From the NCBI RefSeq assembly GCF_965216485.1, contig NZ_OZ244162.1, forward strand, positions 310,001-374,000: a stretch of 64,000 nucleotides of DNA, in the 5' to 3' direction. How positions within the stretch are numbered: the first letter of the stretch is position 1; every line of letters starts with the position of its first letter. Source of the DNA: Algiphilus sp965216485 (GTDB lineage Bacteria; Pseudomonadota; Gammaproteobacteria; Nevskiales; Nevskiaceae). The position numbers were made by a program, and so were the translations under genes. This document shows positions 1 to 7,476 of this stretch, piece by piece. Below the pieces are notes generated by a model that did not search any database, was not told where the DNA came from, and saw only the letters and a program-made list of their open reading frames with translations.

Positions 1-1
1 T

Positions 2-334
2 AGCGCGCCCGAGGACGTGCAACGCACGCTGCTGGAGCTGACCGTGCGCAGCGTGGTGAAAGCCGTGAACGACACGGACACCACCCCGGACCGCGTTTTG
101 CTGTGCGGGGGCGGCGCCTACAACACCTTTCTGGTAGAGCGGCTCAGCGCGCACCTCGCACCAATACCGGTACTACCCACCGGCGAGGCGGGTATCGCAG
201 TAGAGCACGTTGAAGCCGCAGCGATGGCGTGGCTGGCCTTGCGTCGACTGGACGGACTTCCAGGAGCGGCGGCTTCCGTCACCGGCGCAAGGTGCGATGC
301 CGTGTGCGGCGCGCTGTACGCCCCTCCGGTCTAG
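2..334 (+). CDS. anmK: Anhydro-N-acetylmuramic acid kinase, C-terminal part
   Basis: The gene enters from the left edge, so only about the last 110 residues are present. AnmK phosphorylates and opens 1,6-anhydro-MurNAc in the cytoplasm during peptidoglycan recycling. The visible part carries the C-terminal signatures of the family: a glycine-rich LLCGGGAYN loop, a GIAVEHVEAAAMAWLA helix and the terminal SVTGA segment. It converges on erpA, and both stop codons share one CTAG. A second recycling gene, ampD, lies at about 8.0-8.6 kb. Confidence 0.93.
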   Translation, partial: SAPEDVQRTLLELTVRSVVKAVNDTDTTPDRVLLCGGGAYNTFLVERLSAHLAPIPVLPTGEAGIAVEHVEAAAMAWLALRRLDGLPGAAASVTGARCDAVCGALYAPPV

Positions 335-681
335 ACCGAGAAGGAGTTGCCGCAGCCGCAACTGGTCTTCGCGTTGGGGTTGCGAATCACGAACTGGGCG
401 CCTTCGACATCCTCGCGGTAGTCGATTTCCGCGCCACTCAGGTATTGCACGCTCATCGGATCCACCAGCAAGGTCACCCCGCATCGCTCGACGACCGTAT
501 CGTCATCTTCCTGCGATTCGTCGAAGGTGAAGCCGTACTGGAACCCTGAGCAGCCGCCTCCGGTCACGAAGACCCGCAACTTGAGGGCGTCGTTGTTCTC
601 TTCCTCGATCAGCCCCTTGACTTTCAGGGCCGCGGGCTCGGTGAAGACAAGCGGGTGTTGGGTTTCTTGGATTTCAGCCAT
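331..681 (-). CDS. erpA: Iron-sulfur cluster insertion protein ErpA
   Basis: A-type carrier that passes Fe-S clusters to apoproteins such as the IspG/IspH enzymes. The 116-residue product has the three conserved cysteines of the family: Cys44 in GGGCSG and Cys108/Cys110 in the C-terminal SCGCG motif. The length is normal for ErpA. I chose the ATG at 681 because GGAG lies just upstream; an in-frame GTG at 693 would add four residues but overlaps that ribosome binding site. The next gene on the same strand upstream is the bactofilin, with a short gap. An IscA paralogue is the alternative, but sequence and the anmK neighbourhood favour ErpA. Confidence 0.95.
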   Translation of the reverse strand: MAEIQETQHPLVFTEPAALKVKGLIEEENNDALKLRVFVTGGGCSGFQYGFTFDESQEDDDTVVERCGVTLLVDPMSVQYLSGAEIDYREDVEGAQFVIRNPNAKTSCGCGNSFSV

Positions 682-704
682 AGTGCGCTCCACAGATAGG
701 GAAA

Positions 705-1214
705 TTAGACCGTGGACGAAGCCGATGCGTTCTTCGCGCTGCCGTCCGTGTCGCCGATGTCGTGACTATCGGAGCGCGATGCTTCGGTACGCGAGAAGCT
801 GGTGACGGTGCCGGTTGATTCTGCTGATTCGACTTCGTGCACCATCTGGCCATTCACCGTAGCACCGCTGGCCATTTCCATGGTCTTGTAATGCACGTTG
901 CCCACCACGCGGGCACAGCTGTTCAGGGTGAGGCGTCCCATCGCGTGCACATCGCCGTGCACCGATCCGTTGATGATGACGTTGGCGACGTAGACATCGC
1001 CTTCGATACTGCCCGACTCGCTCACCGACAGCACGGCTTCCTTGTCCGAACCGGCACTGACCTTGCCCTTGACGACGCCGTCGACATGAAGCCCGCCCTT
1101 GAAATTGACATCCCCCAGCAGTTCAGTCTGCCGGCCGACCAGTGTGTCGACCGCGCCGCCGGAGCCACCCTGGCTACCGCCCTGCACGGGTTTTCCTTTC
1201 TGCTTGCTGAGCAT
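705..1214 (-). CDS. Bactofilin (polymer-forming cytoskeletal protein)
   Basis: A 169-residue protein with the bactofilin beta-helix core at about residues 30-125. Short repeated turns such as VDGVVKGKV, IEGDVYV, VHGDVHAM and VVGNVHYK each add one rung of a right-handed beta-helix. Low-complexity polar tails flank it: a Gly/Gln-rich N-terminus and a Ser/Thr/Asp-rich C-terminus. Bactofilins polymerise without nucleotide and organise cell-wall enzymes or shape determinants. It is encoded three bases after the coiled-coil membrane protein, so the two are probably co-translated and may act together. Confidence 0.92.
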   Translation of the reverse strand: MLSKQKGKPVQGGSQGGSGGAVDTLVGRQTELLGDVNFKGGLHVDGVVKGKVSAGSDKEAVLSVSESGSIEGDVYVANVIINGSVHGDVHAMGRLTLNSCARVVGNVHYKTMEMASGATVNGQMVHEVESAESTGTVTSFSRTEASRSDSHDIGDTDGSAKNASASSTV

Positions 1215-1217
1215 GCA

Positions 1218-1982
1218 TCACGCTCCCTTGTCGGCAACCACACGCTGCCATTCATAGCTGGTTTCGTTCGGTTCCTCAGCACCGTCCCGCTGAACGGTGA
1301 TCAGGACCCGTCGTGGCGTAAAGCCTTCCGGAATCGCAAAGACGCCCGCGAACTCCTGAAAATGACGGAAAGAAAATAGCATGTCCTTCTCGCCTTCGGC
1401 GCCACGCACTTCCAAGGTCTCAGGCTTGCGCTTGCCGTCCTCCTGGGGCGCTCCCAGTCCCTCGATGCGCACCTGGAAGCGTCCACGCGCGCGCCGGTCG
1501 TGCTGCCCACTGCGCACCAGTACCAGTTCATAGCGCATGCCCGCGCTGGTGGGATAGACCACGAATTCGTGTACCCGCACCGCCTTGCCGCCCCCGGCGG
1601 GCGAGACGATGCCCCGATAGAAGGCCAACTGCTCCTGCGCATCGACCAGCTTGGCCTGCATGTCACGGAGCGACGACCGCAATTGCTGACAGGCCTCGCG
1701 GTCGATCTGCTGAGACTTCTCCAGATAGGCGAGTCGCTCGCGTAGCGCTTCGGTTTCCGCCTTCTCCTCCTGCAAGCGCTGGGAAAGCTCCCGCCGCAAC
1801 TCCAGCAAGCGGGTGCGGTCGCCGGTCATGGCGGAATACCGCTCCGACAACTCGGTGCTGAGCAAGGTGAACACGCCATAGCCGCCGCCGATGGCCAGCA
1901 CGACCGCCCCCACCACCACCAGCCAATGCAGCCAGCGCGGTCGCTCGTCACCCTCGGTGACGATGCGCGGACGATGCACCAT
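1218..1982 (-). CDS. Membrane-anchored coiled-coil protein (DUF6776-like)
   Basis: A 254-residue protein. It has a basic N-terminus, one transmembrane helix at about residues 20-42, a long coiled coil at about 45-120 rich in Glu, Arg and Leu heptads, and a C-terminal beta-rich domain. The predicted topology is bitopic with the coiled coil and beta domain outside the cytoplasm. Its start codon directly abuts the stop of argC and it is followed by the bactofilin. I believe this arrangement recurs in related gammaproteobacteria, where the protein is uncharacterised; the DUF number is from memory. A role in anchoring the bactofilin is inference. Confidence 0.8.
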   Translation of the reverse strand: MVHRPRIVTEGDERPRWLHWLVVVGAVVLAIGGGYGVFTLLSTELSERYSAMTGDRTRLLELRRELSQRLQEEKAETEALRERLAYLEKSQQIDREACQQLRSSLRDMQAKLVDAQEQLAFYRGIVSPAGGGKAVRVHEFVVYPTSAGMRYELVLVRSGQHDRRARGRFQVRIEGLGAPQEDGKRKPETLEVRGAEGEKDMLFSFRHFQEFAGVFAIPEGFTPRRVLITVQRDGAEEPNETSYEWQRVVADKGA

Positions 1983-3014
1983 CTAGGGCCACAGCCCCGG
2001 CTGGATGAGCGCGGTGCCTTCGTCGAATCCCATCATGAGGTTCATGTTCTGGATCGCCTGGCCAGAGGCCCCCTTGACCAGATTGTCGATCACCGAAAGC
2101 ACGACCACGCGTTGGCCGGAAACGGGCACGATGCCGATCTGGCAGCGATTCGTCCCCCGCACATTGCGGGTTTCCGGCAGCTGCCCGGCGGGCAGCACAT
2201 CCACGAAAGCTTCCTCGGCGTAGTATTCCTCGTACAAGGCCTGAAGATCGCAGGCCTCGCTGGTACGCATGTGCAGTGTCGCGAGAATGCCACGCTGGAT
2301 CGGCAGCAGGTGCGGCGTGAACACGCAATCGATCTCGCCCCCTGCCAGCCCGCTGAGTTCTTGATTCACCTCCGGTCCATGGCGGTGGCCGGCCACGCCA
2401 TAGGCACGGAAGGAGTCATTGTTCTCGCAGAACAGGCTCCCCGTCTTGGCTTCACGCCCTGCGCCCGTCACCCCCGACTTCACGTCGGCAACCAGGCTGG
2501 CGGGGTCCACCACCCCCGCTTTCAGCACCGGCGCTAGGCCCAGCTGGACCGCCGTGGGGTAGCAACCCGGATTGGCGGTCAACGCCGCCGCGCGGATGTG
2601 GTCGCGATGCGTCTCGGGAAGACCGTAGGCAGCACGCTCCAGCCAGTCCGTGGCCGTGTGCTCCATGCCGTACCACTGCGCGAACACGGCGGCATCACGC
2701 AGCCGGAAGTCCGCGGAGAGATCCACCACCTTGATGCCTGCATCCAGCAGCGCGGGGGCTTCCTGCATGGCGGTCCCGTGGGGCGTGGCGAAAAACACCA
2801 CATCACAGCGGGACAGCTGACCGGCATCCGGCGTTTCGAAGGCGAGATCGACGTGGCCGCGCAGACTCGGGAAGCTGTCGGTCACACGCTGGCCGGCCAG
2901 CTTGCGGCTGGTGATGCAGACCAGCTCGACCTGCGGATGCGCGACCAGAAGTCGCATCAGCTCTGCGCCGGTGTAACCGGTTCCGCCGACGATGCCCACC
3001 CGGGCCTTGTTCAT
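1983..3014 (-). CDS. argC: N-acetyl-gamma-glutamyl-phosphate reductase
   Basis: Third step of arginine biosynthesis: NADPH-dependent reduction of N-acetyl-glutamyl phosphate to the semialdehyde. The 343-residue protein opens with the Rossmann motif GIVGGTGYTGAEL and carries the catalytic cysteine Cys151 in ANPGCYPT. It also has the substrate-binding HRHGPE segment. The ATG at 3014 is preceded by GGAG at suitable spacing. No other arg genes are adjacent; the gene heads a run with the coiled-coil protein and the bactofilin, a positional rather than functional link. Confidence 0.96.
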   Translation of the reverse strand: MNKARVGIVGGTGYTGAELMRLLVAHPQVELVCITSRKLAGQRVTDSFPSLRGHVDLAFETPDAGQLSRCDVVFFATPHGTAMQEAPALLDAGIKVVDLSADFRLRDAAVFAQWYGMEHTATDWLERAAYGLPETHRDHIRAAALTANPGCYPTAVQLGLAPVLKAGVVDPASLVADVKSGVTGAGREAKTGSLFCENNDSFRAYGVAGHRHGPEVNQELSGLAGGEIDCVFTPHLLPIQRGILATLHMRTSEACDLQALYEEYYAEEAFVDVLPAGQLPETRNVRGTNRCQIGIVPVSGQRVVVLSVIDNLVKGASGQAIQNMNLMMGFDEGTALIQPGLWP

Positions 3015-3082
3015 GGTGCTGCACTCCGCTTACTTGGGGCGCGTCATAATAGGCCCGTATCCCATTGATTTCGAGTGCACCG

Positions 3083-3499
3083 ATGCTCTGGCTCAAAGCC
3101 CTTCACCTGATTTTCATGGTGACCTGGTTCGCCGGCCTGTTCTACCTGCCGCGCATCTACGTCTACCTCGCAGAGACACAGGAGCCGGCGGTCCGCCCGA
3201 CGCTGCACACCATGGCACGCCGCCTGTACGCCATCATGACCATCGGCATGGTCGCCACCTGGCTGTTCGGCCTTGCCTTGCTGGTGTGGAATCCCGGCTA
3301 CCTCAGCCAGGGCTGGATCCATGCCAAGCTGACCCTTCTCGTGCTGCTCTCCGGCTACCACGGCTGGCTCAAGGTGCAGTTGCGCCAGTTCCTTAACGGC
3401 ACTTCCACCAAGAGTGGCAAGTTCTGGCGCATTGCCAACGAGGTGCCCGCCCTGTTCCTGGTTGGCATCATCCTGCTCGCGGTTCTCCGCCCCTTCTAG
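3083..3499 (+). CDS. hemJ: Protoporphyrinogen IX oxidase HemJ (CopD-like membrane protein)
   Basis: Small integral membrane protein of 138 residues with four predicted transmembrane helices, matching HemJ in length and pattern. It oxidises protoporphyrinogen IX to protoporphyrin IX in heme synthesis. The conserved histidine near the N-terminus (MLWLKALH) and the motif WFAGLFYLPR are present. I placed the start at the ATG at 3083, which begins at the usual family N-terminus, rather than a TTG at 3065. It converges on bacterioferritin with a strong hairpin between them. A general CopD-family copper role is the alternative reading. Confidence 0.88.
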   Translation: MLWLKALHLIFMVTWFAGLFYLPRIYVYLAETQEPAVRPTLHTMARRLYAIMTIGMVATWLFGLALLVWNPGYLSQGWIHAKLTLLVLLSGYHGWLKVQLRQFLNGTSTKSGKFWRIANEVPALFLVGIILLAVLRPF

Positions 3500-3526
3500 G
3501 TCCGGCTCCGCCAGGCGCACAACGAA

Positions 3527-3556
3527 AAAGGCCCCGGCATTCATGCCGGGGCCTTT
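3527..3556. terminator. Bidirectional rho-independent terminator
   Basis: Fourteen-base perfect inverted repeat (3527-3540 with 3543-3556) whose arms begin AAAGGCCCCG and end CGGGGCCTTT, with a two-base centre. A-rich sequence precedes it, which gives a T tract on the minus strand. It sits between the convergent hemJ and bfr genes and can stop transcription from both. Confidence 0.85.
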
Positions 3557-3589
3557 GCATTCAGCGGCGCGCTCGACAAGACGCGCCGA

Positions 3590-4057
3590 TTACCCCACCT
3601 GTGACTGCAGGAAGTTCGCCACGCCAAGCTGGTCGACCAACGCGAGCTGGGCTTCAAGGTAGTCGATGTGCTCTTCCTCGCTGTGCTGGATTTCCACCAG
3701 CAGGCGACGTGACACGTAGTCTTCCGCCTTTTCGCAGATGCCGATCGATTCCTTGTACATCGGATGCGCCTCGTGCTCGCGCTTGAGATCACAGCGCAGG
3801 ATTTCGACCACGTCCTCACCGATATAGAGCGGGTCCAGGTCCTGCAGATTGGGCAGACCTTCCAGAAAGAGAATCCGCTCGATGAGCGCATCGGCGTGCT
3901 TCATCTCGTCGATGGATTCGTCGTATTCCTTCTTCGCCAGCTTCTCATAGCCCCAGCTCTGCAGCATCCGGTAGTGCAGGAAATACTGGTTGATGGCGGT
4001 CAGCTCCATGCGCAGAGCCTGATTCAATACCTCGATGACCTTCGGATCGCCTTTCAT
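3590..4057 (-). CDS. bfr: Bacterioferritin
   Basis: Iron-storage 24-mer with ferroxidase and heme sites. Counted from the ATG at 4057, the 155-residue protein has every ferroxidase ligand at the canonical position: Glu18, Glu51, His54, Glu94, Glu127 and His130. The heme-ligating Met52 is also present, so this is a true heme-binding bacterioferritin. GGAG lies upstream of this ATG; a GTG three codons earlier is less likely. The gene follows bfd on the same strand after a 180-base gap holding a possible promoter of its own. Confidence 0.97.
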   Translation of the reverse strand: MKGDPKVIEVLNQALRMELTAINQYFLHYRMLQSWGYEKLAKKEYDESIDEMKHADALIERILFLEGLPNLQDLDPLYIGEDVVEILRCDLKREHEAHPMYKESIGICEKAEDYVSRRLLVEIQHSEEEHIDYLEAQLALVDQLGVANFLQSQVG

Positions 4058-4141
4058 GGGGACCACTCCATTGGGAACAGCGCGAAAGAATACGCCCCAA
4101 CGTTGCCCAGGTAAAGCCGTAACCCACTGTTTTTCTTATTA

Positions 4142-4170
4142 TTTTTAATGCTTCTGCATGTGATTCACAA
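4142..4170 (-). promoter_or_regulatory. Possible promoter of bfr
   Basis: Read on the minus strand, TTGTGA is followed by a 17-base spacer and TAAAAA in an AT-rich island that stands out in this GC-rich window. It lies about 85 bases upstream of the bfr start. It would let bfr be transcribed independently of bfd. No clear Fur-type site was seen here. Confidence 0.35.
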
Positions 4171-4237
4171 CCGCAATCACGCAGAGTCCGGAGTCACTGT
4201 TTGGCGCCGGGCGACGGCGTATATGCGCCGTGGAGGT

Positions 4238-4489
4238 TCAAGCGGTCTGCCGCGCCATCCCAGCGGGTGCGGAAGCCCACAGCGCCGGTTCCATGCTGGC
4301 CTCAGCCGGCGCTTCGGTGCACCGCTCGCCGATGAGGCGGTGCGCATGGCGCAGGCAGCGCCCACAGCCCGTGCCGATACCCAGGGCGCGCACGGCATCG
4401 CCCAACCGAATGGTGCCCTTTTCGGCGCGCTCTGCCTTCAGCGCTTCAAGCTGCGCGTCCCGAATGCCTTTGCAACTGCATACGATCAT
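4238..4489 (-). CDS. bfd: Bacterioferritin-associated ferredoxin
   Basis: Small [2Fe-2S] ferredoxin that reduces the heme of bacterioferritin to release stored iron. It has the Bfd cysteine pattern Cys4, Cys6, Cys42 and Cys45 (MIVCSC near the start, GCGRC later). At 83 residues it is somewhat longer than typical Bfd because of an Ala/Pro-rich tail. The start at 4489 is set by the invariant MIVCxC N-terminus. A Fur-type site lies about 50-65 bases upstream, fitting the known induction of bfd under iron starvation. bfr follows downstream on the same strand. Confidence 0.93.
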   Translation of the reverse strand: MIVCSCKGIRDAQLEALKAERAEKGTIRLGDAVRALGIGTGCGRCLRHAHRLIGERCTEAPAEASMEPALWASAPAGMARQTA

Positions 4490-4537
4490 TGACTCGGCCC
4501 TGTCCTGCCTGGTGCGTGCACTATAACACAATTTGTT

Positions 4538-4567
4538 TTGAGAATTATTCCTATTTGTGTTTACAAT
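4538..4567 (+). promoter_or_regulatory. Predicted rightward sigma70 promoter under Fur control
   Basis: TTGAGA at 4538-4543 (5 of 6 matches to TTGACA), an 18-base spacer, then TACAAT at 4562-4567 (5 of 6 matches to TATAAT). The -35 lies within the Fur box. No convincing protein gene follows; the transcript would run about 100 bases into an intrinsic terminator. Confidence 0.5.
4539..4553. promoter_or_regulatory. Fur box between bfd and a rightward promoter
   Basis: The 15-base element TGAGAATTATTCCTA matches 11 of the 14 specified positions of the 7-1-7 Fur consensus TGATAATNATTATCA. It overlaps the -35 region of a rightward promoter. It also lies where the -35 of bfd would be if TATAGT near 4520 (minus strand) is the bfd -10. 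It could therefore control both directions. Confidence 0.65.
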
Positions 4568-4573
4568 GCAAGC

Positions 4574-4676
4574 GTGGCGGCAAGGGGCTCGAAGTGTTCC
4601 GCTCATGGGGCCCTTCCGGTCCGCTGCTACAGCGAACGCCTCTTCTGGCGCGGTCGATTCGGCCGCGCCATTTTTT
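4574..4676 (+). ncRNA. Candidate Fur-regulated small RNA
   Basis: Inferred from context. A good promoter overlapping a Fur box fires rightward at about 4574, and a strong hairpin with six T residues ends at 4676. Between them there is no start codon with a ribosome binding site. The nearest ATG, at 4566, lies inside the -10 and its frame runs on with unrelated composition. Length, Fur control and position beside bfd/bfr fit an iron-sparing RNA of the RyhB/PrrF functional class. I saw no sequence match to those RNAs, and base-pairing targets are unknown. Confidence 0.4.
4646..4676 (+). terminator. Rho-independent terminator of the candidate small RNA
   Basis: Eight-base stem TGGCGCGG with CCGCGCCA (4646-4653 and 4663-4670) followed by six T on the plus strand. 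On the minus strand no T run follows, so it does not serve the DUF2799 gene ending at 4682. Nothing else transcribed rightward upstream needs it. Confidence 0.7.
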
Positions 4677-4681
4677 GTACC

Positions 4682-5305
4682 TCAGGGCGCAGGCAGAGCG
4701 GTCAAGGCCGGCGCACCGAAACGCTGGGCATAGCGCGCATCGCGCTCATACAGCGCTCGCTTGGCCGCCTCGTGCGCATCGCGCTCGGCTCTGGGCGTAT
4801 CTCCGAAGCGTTCCTGATCGCGTGGCTTCAACTGCCCGACGCGCAGGTACTGCTCGATGTCGGCCAGACGGCGCTCGCTGGCCGCCAGCGCCTCGCGATG
4901 CAGATGCACCTCGTGGCCCGCATCGAAAGCGGCCCTCAGCGCATCGGTATCCGCATCGGTACAGCCATCTCGCCAGCGGCCACCGGCACGCGCATGCACA
5001 TAATGGCCTGCCCGCGTACAGAAATAGGCGCGTCCTTCGGCATGCCCCTCCAGGAAGGCCGAGCGTGCGGCCTCTGGATCAGCGGCTTGGCAGGCGGCCA
5101 GATGCGACTCCACCACACCACTGCGTTCACCGCGCGCACCGGCGGTCTCACCGCGCAGTCGCCAGTCGTCAATACGGCAATCCAGACGTGCAGACAACTC
5201 ACTACTCACCGCCGGCCGGGTGCCACCCCAGGGCAGCGTGCAGGCCGTCAGCAGCAGACCAAGGCCGACTGCAGCCATCCTTCGGAACCATCGCGGCTTG
5301 ATCAT
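4682..5305 (-). CDS. DUF2799-type lipoprotein
   Basis: A 207-residue predicted lipoprotein. A basic N-terminus and hydrophobic stretch end in the lipobox LLTAC, with lipidation at Cys22. The mature part has conserved-looking Cys/Trp/Gly features (CRIDDWRLRG, AYFCTRAGHY, DGCTDADTDALRAAFDAGHE), which resemble DUF2799 proteins. A charged helical C-terminus follows. It overlaps the rppH stop by four bases (ATGA), so it is probably translationally coupled to rppH. The function is unknown. Confidence 0.75.
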   Translation of the reverse strand: MIKPRWFRRMAAVGLGLLLTACTLPWGGTRPAVSSELSARLDCRIDDWRLRGETAGARGERSGVVESHLAACQAADPEAARSAFLEGHAEGRAYFCTRAGHYVHARAGGRWRDGCTDADTDALRAAFDAGHEVHLHREALAASERRLADIEQYLRVGQLKPRDQERFGDTPRAERDAHEAAKRALYERDARYAQRFGAPALTALPAP

Positions 5306-5835
5306 CCCACCATCTTCCTTGCGCGCCGCCCGCGCGCCCCGCTCAGGCGCCGTGGCGGACGCTCGTCCAAACCCAGCATAGGGGCGAATTCATTCAAGGC
5401 GCAGCGATAGACTTCGCGCTTGAAGCCCACGACATCGCGCACGGCCTGGCTGAGTCCTACCCAGCGAAAGGCGTCAAACTCCGGGCGCGGCCCACGATCG
5501 AAGCGCGGCACGGCTTCGGGGTCGAGCAGCCGCAGCAGGAACCATTTCTGCTTCTGGCCAATGCATTGCGGCGTTCCGGCGCGCAAGAAGCGCTGCGGGA
5601 GGCGGTAGTGCAACCAACCGCGCGTACAGCCAATCACTTCCAGCTGATCGCGCTCAAAGCCGAGCTCCTCATAAAGCTCCCGCCAGAGTGCATCCTGCGG
5701 CCCTTCGCCCGGGTCGATCCCACCTTGCGGAAATTGCCAGGCGTTGCGACGAACACGCTTCCCCATGAGCAGTTCGCGGTGCGCGTTGGCCACCACGATG
5801 CCCACGTTGAGGCGATACCCGTCTGCGTCTATCAC
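5302..5835 (-). CDS. rppH: RNA pyrophosphohydrolase
   Basis: Nudix enzyme that removes pyrophosphate from mRNA 5' ends and starts 5'-dependent decay. The Nudix box is complete (GGIDPGE, then RELYEELGF). Other family segments (GWLHYRLP, GQKQKWFLLRL) and a basic C-terminal tail are present. Family members begin with Met-Ile-Asp followed by DGYR, which fits the GTG at 5835 with GGAG seven bases upstream. An ATG at 5856 would add seven atypical residues. It is coupled to the DUF2799 lipoprotein downstream. Confidence 0.95.
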   Translation of the reverse strand: MIDADGYRLNVGIVVANAHRELLMGKRVRRNAWQFPQGGIDPGEGPQDALWRELYEELGFERDQLEVIGCTRGWLHYRLPQRFLRAGTPQCIGQKQKWFLLRLLDPEAVPRFDRGPRPEFDAFRWVGLSQAVRDVVGFKREVYRCALNEFAPMLGLDERPPRRLSGARGRRARKMVG

Positions 5836-5904
5836 GCCTCCGCTCCGCAAACCCATTAACCTTTTGACAGCCTACCACCGCTGCCTGGGGATAACGGAAT
5901 TTTT

Positions 5905-6558
5905 ATGGCACTTGCAGTCTTCGATCTCGACCACACCCTGCTCCGTGGCGACAGCGACTACCTCTGGGGGGAATACCTCGCCGAGCAGGGGCTGGTGGAT
6001 GCCGACAGCTACCGCGCCCGTAACCAGCGTTTCTACGCGGCCTACCAGGCCGGCACGCTGGATATTTACGACTTCTGTGCCTTCTCGTTCGAACCGCTGG
6101 TCGCGCACGGCCGCGCGCGTCTGGAACCGCTGCGCGAGCGTTTCGTGGCGGAGCGCATCGCGCCGCTGGTCGCGCCCGGCGCGCGGCCGCTCATCGCCCA
6201 GCATCGCGACCAGGGGGATCGCATCGTCATCACCACCGCCACCAACCGCTTCGTGACCGAACCGATTGCCGAGTTGCTCGGCATCGCGGATCTCATCGCC
6301 ACCGACCCCGAGGAAGCCGCGCATGGCTTCACCGGGCGGGTGGCCGGCATTCCCAATTTCCGCGAAGGCAAGCCCGAACGACTTCGCGCCTGGCGCCTGG
6401 CGCACGGCCACGACGGCGACCCGATGACCTGCTACAGCGATTCGCGCAACGATATCCCGCTGCTGGAGATGGCGGATACCGCAGTCGCCGTCGACCCGGA
6501 CGAGGCGCTGGAAGCCGTCGCCAAGGAACGCGGCTGGCAGCGCATTTCGCTGGCCTAG
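5905..6558 (+). CDS. HAD-IB family phosphatase (SerB/CicA-like)
   Basis: A 217-residue HAD-superfamily hydrolase. Motif I is FDLDHT with nucleophile Asp7 and acid/base Asp9. Motif II is TTATN, and motif IV is SDSRND preceded by a lysine-containing loop. The helical cap between motifs I and II is the C1 type seen in phosphoserine phosphatase-like enzymes. The substrate cannot be read from sequence; a phosphomonoester is expected. It overlaps by a shared CTAG with an inositol-monophosphatase-family enzyme on the other strand, so the two phosphatases are neighbours but convergent. Confidence 0.88.
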   Translation: MALAVFDLDHTLLRGDSDYLWGEYLAEQGLVDADSYRARNQRFYAAYQAGTLDIYDFCAFSFEPLVAHGRARLEPLRERFVAERIAPLVAPGARPLIAQHRDQGDRIVITTATNRFVTEPIAELLGIADLIATDPEEAAHGFTGRVAGIPNFREGKPERLRAWRLAHGHDGDPMTCYSDSRNDIPLLEMADTAVAVDPDEALEAVAKERGWQRISLA

Positions 6559-7385
6559 CGCAGCGCCTTCGTCAACGCGCGGTACAACTCCGGAGTCGCC
6601 GCGGCCAGCACGCCGCGCGTGTCCAGCGTCAGTTCCGCACCGTCGAGATCGGTGAACACGCCGCCCGCCTCGCGCACGATGACTGCCAGTGCGGCCACGT
6701 CGAGGATATTGATGTCGGACTCGACCACTGCATCTATCTTGGCATCGGCCAGCAGGTGATAGTGCAGGAAGTCGCCATAGCCACGGATACGCTGCAGCCG
6801 CGGGATGACGGAGGCCGCGAAGCGCGCGAAGCGTGGTTGTTGGGCCAGCGTCGCAATATTGCCCATGGACAGTGCCGTATCCGCAAAGGATTCCGCACGA
6901 CCGACGCGCAATCGCCGTGCCGGCGCGCGACGGGCGTCCACACCATCAACCGCCCACGCGCCCATCCCCTCGGCGGCGTAGAACAGTTGGCCGTTGCCGA
7001 AGCAGGGCGCGCAGGACACGCCGACCACCAGTCGCCCCTTGTGCATCAGTGCGATCTGCGCTGAAAACATCGGATAGCCGCGCACGAAGGCCTTGGTGCC
7101 ATCGATAGGATCGATCAGCCAGACATAGTCGGCATCGGCACGATCCAGCCCGTATTCCTCGCCGTAGAAGCCGTGGTCCGGAAAGCGCGCGGAAAGATGG
7201 GCCTTGATTGCGCGTTCGGCGGCTTCATCGACCTCGGTGACAGGGCTGGCGTCCGCCTTGGTCCGCACCCGGAAATTGCCGGCATAGCCGTCCTGAATGA
7301 CCGCGGCGACCGCGGCGGCGGCGTCCAGAGCCGCATCGAGATACTGCTGCATGGGGATGCCCACTGCATGAATGAGGCTGCGCAT
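6555..7385 (-). CDS. Inositol monophosphatase family enzyme, probably histidinol-phosphatase
   Basis: A 276-residue Mg-dependent, Li-sensitive-type phosphatase. The family metal site is visible: FYGEEYG with the metal-binding glutamate, WLIDPIDGTKAF, and the C-terminal DINILDVAAL. The residues around the active site resemble HisN-type histidinol-phosphatases more than SuhB or CysQ, so histidine biosynthesis is likely but not proven. The start is uncertain: an ATG at 7352 would give 265 residues, and neither site has a good ribosome binding site. No his genes are adjacent. Confidence 0.8.
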   Translation of the reverse strand: MRSLIHAVGIPMQQYLDAALDAAAAVAAVIQDGYAGNFRVRTKADASPVTEVDEAAERAIKAHLSARFPDHGFYGEEYGLDRADADYVWLIDPIDGTKAFVRGYPMFSAQIALMHKGRLVVGVSCAPCFGNGQLFYAAEGMGAWAVDGVDARRAPARRLRVGRAESFADTALSMGNIATLAQQPRFARFAASVIPRLQRIRGYGDFLHYHLLADAKIDAVVESDINILDVAALAVIVREAGGVFTDLDGAELTLDTRGVLAAATPELYRALTKALR

Positions 7386-7476
7386 GCTAGCCGGATTTGC
7401 TTGGACTCGCCGTCGCCCGGAGGGCCAGCGCCGTTATGATGCAGCCTCCCGAAGCTGACCAAAGACGCAACACATC

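Noticed and set aside
4489..5410. Two long plus-strand frames over the DUF2799 gene
   Set aside because: The minus strand carries a lipoprotein with lipobox and a translational overlap with rppH. The plus frames are Arg/Ala/His-rich and pass through the terminator.
7386..7476. Cobalamin riboswitch before the corrinoid adenosyltransferase
   Set aside because: The gap is only about 90 bases, too short for the element, and no B12-box-like sequence was seen.
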